From NCBI GenBank assembly GCA_964019695.1, contig CAXHUL010000510.1, forward strand, positions 37,239 through 101,238: a stretch of 64,000 nt of DNA, in the 5' to 3' direction. This document shows, one piece after another, positions 55,866 through 64,000 of this stretch. The position numbers and the translations under genes are program-made. Numbering within the stretch: the stretch's first letter is position 1; each line of letters starts with the position of its first letter. Origin of the DNA: Loripinus fragilis. Taxonomy: Eukaryota; Mollusca; Bivalvia; Lucinida; Lucinidae. Below the pieces are notes generated by a model. It searched no databases and was not told the DNA's origin. It saw only the letters and a list, made by a program, of their open reading frames with translations.

Positions 55866-57492
55866 ATGGATTTTGCAAACACGTATTATGGCGCCATCTT
55901 TGATTTACAAGGTAAGTTTTTCCCTTCGTAAAATTATACAAATGAGTGTCTGTCAAAACTAAGCAGTACAGGCGGTGCCTAACATCACACTTGAACAGAA
56001 TATATAATGGTCACGCCCAGAAATGCCGTTGCCTTTGTAATCAATCATTCACCCACAAGAATCGAAGCGGGAGACACGAGGATAATTTCAACAGTCTTCC
56101 GCTTCGATATTTGTGGGTGAATGATTACAAAGGCAACGGCATTTCTGGGAGGTTCATGGTCAGAAGGCCTCATTACACCAATACATAGAAAGTGAGACTT
56201 AGATAATTCTAATAAAGTATAAGCGACCTTAAATAATTTGGCTTCTCCATCTTTATTTGATATCAAAAATCAGTTGATTTGGTAAACTTTGGCATTAACT
56301 TGTTAGATATTGTTGCAGCTCAACTATGATAAAAGCCTTGCAGACCATGTATCAAAGTGTTAAAGCAAGTGTGAGATACAAAAATGTGTCTTCCTCATTT
56401 TTTAACTTCATCCAGGGGTACAGCAGGGGGACCCATTATCACTTGTTCTCTTCATCCTGTTTATTAATGATCTTTTGGTGTGCACGTCTGTAGATGCCAC
56501 GACCGTTGTAACTGTCAACCCGATCAATTTATTTATGGTCTTATATTGTGACGTTGCGGTATTATTTGCCAAATCGTCAGAATGTTTACAAATATGTTGA
56601 ATAAACTCTATGAGTACAGTTGTATATGGGATATAAAAGTCAATACTGACAAGATGAGGGTACGTGATGGTATTTGAAAAAGGGAGGAAAACCTATGTTA
56701 ATTTGTATTATAATGACTCGTTATTAGAAGTGGCTGACAATTTTAAATATTTAGGTGTTATGTACTATTACTTGACTTTTCGCTTACTGTAAAGGCGGCG
56801 CCTCATGAATGCGTAATTAAGACTAGTCAACCTTAGGCATAGGTAAAAGCTGAAAAGGGGGCGTGGTTTTATTCAAAAGTAACTGTATCATCTTATGCCA
56901 CAACCTCAGTCATTATTTAGTCCTTAAAACGCCAGCAACATAACTGCATCTAAAAATGTCTATTTAATATAAGCAGGGAGGCAAACATTGTGGAGTTCAA
57001 ATAGTTTAGTGGACGACAAAAACATACATTTTGTGATTATGCGCTTTTAGGGTTAATAAATGTGAGTTCAGTGTGAATACGGTTAGGATTTTCATGAAAT
57101 GCACGCACGTTTGCGCGGCTCAAAAAGCTTATTAACTATTTACCATATTATAAATAAACCCTGATTTCTCTTCCTTAGCAGATGAAATAGCCGAACCACA
57201 CCCAGATATGAATATTAAAGTTGCCACCTTTACAGTAAGCGAAAAGTCAAATAATACAGAAATAGTTCTTGGAAAAGAATACAGAAATGTTTATCAGAGT
57301 ATGGTTCCTTTGTACTATAGTAACTTGTACAGACTCTTCCAAAATATAACATTATCTTATGAAGAAAACTTTAAGCTCTTTGACTGCCTAGCGGGCTTGC
57401 TGCTGAGCAATGGCGATTTCATAAAGGCCCGGATGTTGAAGCTTACACACACGGTTCTGCAGAAACCAACTAGGCGACAAAATGTCAACTAA
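55866..57492 (+). CDS. probable two-exon host gene, 119 aa, function unknown
   Basis: Exon 1 (55866-55911) starts with ATG, encodes MDFANTYYGAIFDLQ plus one base, and ends at a consensus donor CAAG|GTAAGT. Exon 2 (57179-57492) follows acceptor TTTCTCTTCCTTAG; phases agree, and the frame stays open for 103 codons to TAA. The protein has no signal peptide or membrane segment. It contains an aromatic, helical region (YQSMVPLYYSNLYRLFQN) and a leucine-rich part (LFDCLAGLLLSNGD), and ends with a basic tail. I recognise no family. The 1267-bp intron holds a hairpin MITE, a dead reverse-transcriptase fragment and a dispersed repeat. A longer transcript or further upstream exons cannot be excluded. 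Confidence 0.5.
56017..56148. mobile_element. hairpin MITE in the intron
   Basis: Arms CCAGAAATGCCGTTGCCTTT and its complement, continuing through CATTCACCCACAA and CGAAGCG, around a short centre (about 56070-56095). Non-coding. Confidence 0.8.
56405..56780 (+). pseudogene. non-LTR retrotransposon reverse-transcriptase fragment
   Basis: Translated with frame changes it shows the RT signature order: a GVQQGDPLS-like segment (about 56413), LFILFINDLLV, a DVAVLFAKSSE segment in the position of the catalytic (A)DD box (about 56550), then a segment like NKLYEYS..WDIKVNTDKM and FKYLGVMYY. Stops and frameshifts make it dead, and one Asp of the catalytic pair appears lost. It sits in the intron of the two-exon gene. 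The clade cannot be set from this fragment. Confidence 0.75.
56900..57130 (+). repeat. dispersed repeat, partner of 740-1030
   Basis: Reverse-complement match to 740-1030 without the palindromic insertion present there. Confidence 0.6.
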
Positions 57493-58236
57493 CTTGTCTG
57501 CACTGTTTAGTGAATTGGGTAGAAAGTCATTACTTGTTTTCAGAAAATAAGACTTCTTAAATACTTGGTTAAAATAGAATCTACTTAAGACTATTGAAAA
57601 ATGGTTTTATCATATGACACTACGATTCGATTTCATAGATGTTATTGTAGAAATAACAAGTTAATTTTATAGATCCAAGCTGTTTGATTGTATGTCCATT
57701 GTTTGTTCCTACTTTTGAATCAGTGATTTGATTTTCATTTGCTGAGAGAATCATAATCATCATGATTAGTGAATGTATTCCCTTGCGACGCCTTTTCTGC
57801 TACCCATTTCTCAGCAACTGCATTTAACTGGAGTGATTCAGCTAATGACAAACCTGCGCCTTTAACCCATTGCTGGATATTGTATATCCACATTTCATGC
57901 ATTTCACTGCTTCTTTCTCATGTGTAGATTCGTCACTGGAGCTTTTCCTTTTCTTCTGTTCTTTTTTTTAAATTTATTTTTATATGACACTGTTTAGTTA
58001 GAAATTTACTTCTGATTTCATGAACTTTTGGTTCTTCACCAGAATTTATATGTTTCAACTGAATTTTAGCCCATATGCCCAATGCCCTGGCTATGTCCAT
58101 GTATTTTCAAGTGTCAAATCATTGATAAGTTTGTCTCTTATACATTGGTCGATTTTATTCCAAAAACAATATGGTCTCTTATCATTTCATCTGTCACAAA
58201 TTGTTCAAAAGCTCCACCTGTTCCTTACTCTCTAGG
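57493..58236. other. intergenic, nothing recognised
   Basis: Follows the stop of the two-exon gene. No canonical AATAAA close by, and no further gene supported. Confidence 0.4.
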
Positions 58237-58409
58237 CTAGACTGGCTCCAGTCCTTAAAACAATTTTCATCAATGTGGCATATCATATACTTGTAGCCAG
58301 TCTAACTCTGATGGCTCTGTTTAAAGCAGGGCCATCAGAGTTAGACTGGCTACAAGTATATGTTAAGACACATTGATGAAAAATTGTTTAAGGACTGGAG
58401 CCAGTCTAT
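58237..58409. mobile_element. 173-bp hairpin MITE
   Basis: Arms TAGACTGGCTCCAGTCCTTAA and complement, meeting near GGCTCTGTTTAAAGCAGGGCC. TCTCTA-like bases flank both sides (CTCTA before, TCTCTA after), a possible target duplication. Confidence 0.8.
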
Positions 58410-58563
58410 CTCTACGTATAAATATATATCTGAAGTAGATTTTGTTGGGTTTGTGTTTGCAGTAATTTTCAAATTGTTCATGGTGTTTCTATTTGTCCTC
58501 GTTTGAAAGTGTCCATGTTGAATAAATGTTGCGCTCTTTTTAACATGCCCATAGCATAATAAT

Positions 58564-59117
58564 TGAGCCGCGACATGAGATTTCCAACAATGTGGTATGT
58601 GCGACTAGCAAAGCCTCAGATCAGCCTGCACATACGTACAGTCTGATCAGAGCCTTTGCTAGTAGCTTGAAGACTTTATGACTGCTAAGCTACTGTCTTA
58701 ACATCATTTGGAGTTTCTAAGCTTAAAAGGAAGCTGCACAGGCTCGTCTGAGTCTACATTTTCAAAATGACACATTGTTGGAAATCACATAATTACATTT
58801 TCCTCTTCTGATTCGGCACCTTCTCACAAGGCATCGACCATCAAACTTGAATTTACAAAGTTCTTTGAATGTTATAAACCCTAAAGCTAAGTCCTTTGCA
58901 TGTGATTTCCAACAATGTGGTATTTTGACATGTGTGCACTCAAACAAGCCTGTGCATCCTCCTTTTAAGTCTTAGAAACTCCAAACGATGTTCAGTCGGT
59001 AGCTTAACCTAAGCGACTAGCAAAGGCTCTGATCAAACTGCGCTTATGTACAGGCGGATCTGAGGCTTTGCTAGTCACACATACCACATTGTTGGAAATC
59101 TCATGCCGCGGCTCATA
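58564..59117. mobile_element. two inverted MITE copies forming a composite foldback
   Basis: A plus copy (58564-58790) and a minus copy (58898-59117) of the GAGATTTCCAACAATGTG family face each other. The outer ends GAGCCGCGACATGAGATTTCC and GGAAATCTCATGCCGCGGCTC are complementary. The 107-bp centre is unique. Confidence 0.8.
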
Positions 59118-59362
59118 TGGATATTTTGGATTCTAATGCACTCAGTTGATTTTGTAACGAGACGTCTGATTGGATAACGTCAAAAATTTGCGACAGTATA
59201 TCCTGCGATATTCTGTCGGAAATAGTTTGACGTCATTAATTACGTCACATTTCGTTGGATGAAGTGCGGCTTTACGCGTCTTGCAACGCTCTAATTTGAG
59301 TTCAAACTACAGAAGTGCATTAGAATGGGGATAACCATATTAAAACTTTTCATTTGGGAAGG

Positions 59363-59456
59363 TATATCGTCGGATATACGTTCGGAAATCACGTTTTACG
59401 GCTCCGCTCGTGCGTCGCCGTAAAACTAAATTTCCGACCGTATATCCGACGATATA
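59363..59456. repeat. 94-bp hairpin
   Basis: TATATCGTCGGATATACGTT and complement TATATCCGACGATATA, with inner GTTTTACGGC and GCCGTAAAAC. A plus-strand open frame at 59354-59734 passes through it. The part after 59480 has no internal stop and a possible acceptor (GTGTTCATCCATCAG near 59510), but its product is unknown. Confidence 0.8.
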
Positions 59457-59479
59457 ACTCCCCAAAGGAAAATTTTGAA

Positions 59480-60840
59480 TACAGTTATCCCCCAATTGTG
59501 TTCATCCATCAGGATCTACCTTTTAAAATAATCACTGTCTCCTTTAACAAAAGAGAAAGTCAGATTTTTCTATCTTCACTGTATAAAAATCCGTGTAGAC
59601 GTAAGATATTCTATGTAAAAAACTACAACAAGGAGAGATCTGGTGGGCGATTCTGCCGACTAGCTCTTTTATACGAAGACAAAATACATAGAATGAACCA
59701 CTTGATAAGATCAAAGCATGTACTTTGTTTTTAAGACATAGGATACATTACAACATGGTTGTTTCATTGCATTAATTCCTGGCAGTTTTTTTATCCAAGC
59801 AGCATATTTAAGAGGGACGCAAAGGGCCAGACCATAGGGGCTCGGCGCGTTTTGGGGATGATTTGTGATACATATTGAGCGATATATATTGTTGCAGCTC
59901 AACAATGAATAAAGCCTTATAAAACAAGATTAAGTCCGATTACACAATTTTTAAACATAATTTTCTCTTTCCTCTACCGGTTTCACTGTTTTACAGATCA
60001 TCAGGAGTTTAATATGCCGTTGCGTAGAAACTTAAGAAACTATATATATACTTTTTTTCGCTCAATATGTGTATATTTTTACCTATATATACTTTTTTAA
60101 CAAATCATCCCCCAAAACGCGCCAGGCCCCTATGAATTAGACTAGAATCATCCCTCTATATGAATAGTAGAGACCGCACATCTTCTCACAAGGCATGCTT
60201 TTCGATGGACCACTATAGTCGACTGTCTTAAAATCACATAAGTGCCATTCTTACCATTTTCTTTCAAATGAGGGCAGTACTTCTGTATAAGACACGGCCT
60301 CGACTGAATACTTTGAAACATCGTTGTAGAAGGCCACACAAGGAACATATAGAGGATATTTACTTTTTTGAGGTGAATACCAAATATATCTCATCGAGTG
60401 TGTTGAAACCATCAGATTTTCATGAGTGCGTAGCACGAAAGAAAATTTCGATGTTTTCAACTCACGAGATGCACACTTGATGTTTTTGTTCACAAATAAG
60501 AAAGTTATAGGCGTTTGAACTTTCGAAGTGAGCTTAAGTGAATGGAATAGTCAGAGGTAATCCAAAAAACGCTACAGTGAAAATATAGGCTGATATCATT
60601 TCACTAGCGATTGATATCACTTTTATTTGTTTTTGATATGCATTGATTTCACTGCTAAGTATAAAATAAAAAATGCATAATTAATTCCAAATTGGACCAG
60701 CAGTGATGACCCTGACGTAAAGAGTTCATCGGTTGGTTGGTATTGTGCCATCGGGATTCAATTTTAGTGTTTCTCTTTATCTCCGTGACTGTCTGAGGGT
60801 TTGAAGCCATTTTCTTTATTTCATCACAGTTAGTTGATTA
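59480..60840. other. possible exon remnants, nothing firm
   Basis: Two plus-strand stretches stay open and end in a stop (about 59480-59734 and 60330-60480). Neither matches a known family and no consistent splice model emerges. CCCCAAAACGCGCC occurs at 60111, with its complement near 59846. Confidence 0.3.
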
Positions 60841-61036
60841 AAAGTGATATATTTTTTGTGTGGTGATATGGCCCCCATGCAAGCAATGGCAGAATCTAGG
60901 GTAAATAATTTGGCAGTCGGACAGGCAGGCAGGCAGTGTATCTTTGTCTGTGTTCTAATATATCTTCTCCACAATGCCATGGGTAAGTCTGTGAATGTGG
61001 CATTTCCTGGTCAAAATATTATACGAGTATAAAAGG

Positions 61037-61415
61037 AAAATCGGCCCCACCAACTGGTGGCCATTTTATTGGATAGTTCAGTCAAAAGCATTCCTGATAG
61101 AGGGTCATCCAAGGACCATTTGTGCCAAATTATTATAAATCGAACCAGTATTGTTCTTAAAAGAAGGCTTAGTTTAAAGTTTTCCTTTCCGTTGCTATGG
61201 CAACCAGATTTTATAAAAAATTTGAACGACAACTTCTTATACAGTGTCACACACCTATCATTATTGATTGATGACGGACACGAACGACCACAAATGCTCA
61301 CCATTCAATGCATTGTGCTCAGGGGAGTCTTAAACAGTAATAATAAAAGCTTTTCGCTAAAACGCCAATTTGTGCGCAAACAAGTACATTTTATGGTTAT
61401 CCCTGACAGATAATG
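61037..61415 (+). repeat. dispersed repeat fragment (GTTGCTATGGCAACC type)
   Basis: Wording such as GGTGGCCATTTTATTGGAT, TCCAAGGACCATTTGTGCCA and GTTGCTATGGCAACCAGA is typical of the (GTCC)-led dispersed repeats of mollusc genomes. The 118-codon open frame within it (61057-61413) is therefore probably not a gene. Confidence 0.5.
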
Positions 61416-63350
61416 ACCCTATTTAATATGTGCCCACGAATGAATTTTCTTTAACCTTTGCATATTAATAACTCACCATATGCAAACTATGAAAATATAT
61501 TTATTGAATAAGATAGTTGAAAGTAAGGCTTATGAGGCAGCCCTGACTTACTCCAACTTTAAGGCGATACCTGTCTCTAAATGTCTATGCCCTAAATCTA
61601 TGGTTTTATTTATTTCCAAGATTTGCTATCTGGATTGACTCCAGAACACCACAGGCATTGTCTTTATGAAGTTATCATATTACAACAATAACATGCCATA
61701 TATATCCTGCTAATCTGAGCCAAATTTCATGAAAATTAAAAACAGTTAAGAAAAGAAGATTAAGGTTTAGGTGGTAAATTATTAGTATTAAGAGAGTAAA
61801 ATGAAAAACAAATATCAATAACTTTAAAAATGTTAATCTTCCATTCCTTCAAGGCATCAGGTTCAACATTTTCTCATTTACACCAAAGATTATCTTAGTC
61901 ATTTAATGAAGCCGCATTTAGGGAAATCAATATTATAGGGAAATCTTTGTTTTGAACCTTTAAAAACAATATTGCAAACTTAAGAATCAGGGATGGCATT
62001 TAGATTACCTGCAATAGCATGCGCTGCAGGGGGATATAGATAGATAGAACTTTGACAATCTCAGGAGTCATGAGCAATGGAATCTATATTTAATATTGGT
62101 TACAATATAATCAAAGTTAAGTATAATAGGTCTATTAGGTTTGTTATATGTATAGCAAATGATAGGAGTTTCTGTATTATTAAAGTAGTTTGGAACAGAG
62201 GAAACATCTGATTTATCTTTAAAGATACTATGTAAAATGGTAAACTCCATTACTTTGTTAATAAATAGATTTTGATAAAATGTCATTTATGGTTGACCTC
62301 AGAGTCGATATAAGGACTAAGGAAATGTTGAACATAACACCCAAACAAAAGAACTGCGTTATATGATTTGTTTGCTCCACCTCGTAATTACGTAAAACTG
62401 AAATAGGCAAATACCTTAAGAATGAAGGTAAACCATACCGAACATTATTATTTAAAAAACAACTGAAAGATCATTTGGATAAATATTAATGAGTTTAACT
62501 GCACCAATTTTGCGTTTAATGTTGCTGTTTTTTGTTTGTTTGTCATACGATCAAACTTTACATTCCTTTCATTCAAAAAGAGAGAAAAATGTCGAAATGG
62601 GGCTTTTTAGAAATAATATGATTCTGGTATATATTATCATCACAATTCTAAAGGATTTTCTTTTTATATATTTTTTTCCACAGGTTGAATTGAAACTTTA
62701 CCAAATTAATGAACTGTATTTAAAATGGCGATAAAGAAAAGTGTCAAATTTGTTATGCTTTTTCATTTAATGAAAGTGCTTATGAAACCTAGTTTTAGGG
62801 ATCGACCAGTCTGTCCAACATATTGCATGCCACAATTAGTTTCAGTACAAGCTATAACATAAACCAAGTCAGATGGTTTTCAGTTCAAATCATTTTGATA
62901 ATGTAGAAATGTCTACCATTCACAGATGAGGTAATGGTAGATTTAGTACATAAATGGGTGCAACAGACATACCTCTTGGCATTGAACTTAGAAAAATTAA
63001 GATGCATTACACGTCTTTAGAACGTATAAAATAGTTTAGTATACTTCCTCATGTGGACATTACATATGTAGAATAAAAATGGTCAGATACTAAATAAAAT
63101 TAAGCTAAATATGACTCCGAAAATATACACCCAATAATAATGAAAACTAAAACAATTAAAAAAGATATTGAACTTGGCAACGTTTTGCATGTCATATTGG
63201 TAGAAGTATTTAGCTATTACAATAGTTTGTTTCCAATTCAACAAAAATGTTGTGTCTATTATGGGCACCGGCATGAGAAAACTAGACATTGTTGTGTGCA
63301 CGCGATCAACAAAGTGGCATTCTGATCTACGCCTATGTTTTTCTCTGTCA
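61416..63350. other. intergenic, nothing recognised
   Basis: AT-rich sequence with short open frames but no domains, splice patterns or structured repeats that I can support. Confidence 0.4.
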
Positions 63351-63354
63351 AGAA

Positions 63355-63800
63355 AGTACGATAACTATACTTGCCACATACAAACTTGCAATATTCTAGC
63401 TTGTATTTGTAGCTGAGCAGGCTGATTTGAACATAATCAGGTCGAAAACCACAAAAATAGTAAGTGGGAATGATCAAGAAATACCACAATCACAAACTGC
63501 AGACAAACCCGTGGTACTGTGAGGAAGAGCCACACAACATTCACAAGACACCAAGAAGACAAACTAAGCAAAGCAACCAGCTTTCTCTCTTCCCCATCAA
63601 GATGATTGCAAAACCAGGATGGACACAAAGTAAAACACAATCAATCTTCGAACAATCACAGAATCCTACAATGGGAGTAGCAACCAACATCGAATCAACA
63701 ACAACAGAGCTACCGCCTTAGAATGGACAGCAACCTAAGCCACTGGGGGTTTAAATGCACCAGTTTTGTGGGTAATAAATCTTTGCCCTATATTCTGCTG
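63355..63800 (-). repeat. mixed repeat fragments at the right end
   Basis: About 63355-63455 matches the second MITE-like family (TATTCTAGCTTGTATTTGTAGCTGAGCAGG). About 63460-63800 is a diverged copy of the 8481-9050 repeat (TACCGCCTTAGAATGGACAG block). The Gln/Thr-rich open frame at 63464-63721 is inside this repeat and is not regarded as a gene. Confidence 0.5.
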
Positions 63801-63949
63801 TTGTTGAAGCACAAAAATGTTCAGCTCGCATGGAGGCTTAGTGTATAAGATGAAGAAGATTGTTGACTCTAATAATTTTTCGGCGCAGTTTTTAAAATAA
63901 TTTTTCATTATAAAAAATATTGGCTATAAGATTAATGTATTGCAACATT

Positions 63950-64000
63950 CTGCATGCTTGGTGGTCAACCCAATCACGTTGGCAATTTTGCTTTCTTCTT
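63950..64000 (+). repeat. fragment inverted relative to 9057-9115
   Basis: GCATGCTTGGTGGTCAACCC followed by AATCACGTTGGCAA is the complement of sequence next to the 8481-9050 repeat. It runs off the window. Confidence 0.65.

Noticed and set aside
61057..61413. 118-codon open frame as a gene
   Set aside because: The underlying DNA has the wording of a dispersed molluscan repeat (GTTGCTATGGCAACC type); the frame has no domain.

Overview
The window is eukaryotic nuclear DNA from an invertebrate animal. It is AT-rich, has almost no long host ORFs, contains GT-AG introns, and is full of short inverted-repeat transposons, tandem repeats and (GTCC)n-led dispersed repeats. The repeat landscape looks like a marine mollusc, perhaps a bivalve; that is an impression, not a proof. 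I see no rRNA, tRNA or CRISPR.

The main content is one end-to-end Polinton/Maverick (adintovirus-like giant transposon) at 14018-33580 (19,563 bp). It starts AGTAGG and ends CCTACT, has terminal inverted repeats of 245 and 244 bp that differ by one base indel, and is flanked by a 6-bp target duplication GCTATG (14012-14017 and 33581-33586). Its right half is a tightly packed minus-strand cluster, read from 33024 down to 23064: a small PC4-like protein, an unknown 141-aa protein, DDE integrase with chromodomain, penton-like minor capsid protein, basic core-like protein, double-jelly-roll major capsid protein, adenain-type protease, packaging ATPase, two small proteins, and protein-primed DNA polymerase B. 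Together these give integration, protein-primed replication, and capsid building, processing and packaging. Two core genes are broken: the polymerase by a 55-bp tandem duplication near its 5' end, and the ATPase by a frameshift between Walker A and Walker B. The near-identical TIRs point to a recent insertion.

The left half of the Polinton (14263-22990) is a cargo region with a different style: genes with introns on both strands. A plus-strand two-exon gene (20895-22111) joins a possible PC4-like domain to a Tyr/Gln/Ser/Pro/Gly-rich prion-like tail. On the minus strand, a Thr-rich exon can splice in phase to either of two transmembrane exons, suggesting type I membrane proteins; one tail ends with NPxY and a PDZ-ligand-like C terminus. 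A further plus-strand exon with a strong donor lies at 17006-17449. A block of 134-bp tandem repeats with palindromes separates the two convergent gene groups. A MITE has inserted at about 16112-16299.

Outside the Polinton: a 4.2-kb foldback made of repeated modules (1624-5851); nested inverted repeats (7091-13524); a Helitron-like 1.64-kb insertion whose empty site is preserved in a second copy of its host repeat (36953-38595 against about 54584); several hairpin MITEs (39996-40287, 43977-44170, 56017-56148, 58237-58409, 59363-59456); a ~215-bp MITE family in at least five copies; a probable small two-exon host gene (55866-57492) with a dead reverse-transcriptase fragment in its intron; and long stretches where I recognise nothing.
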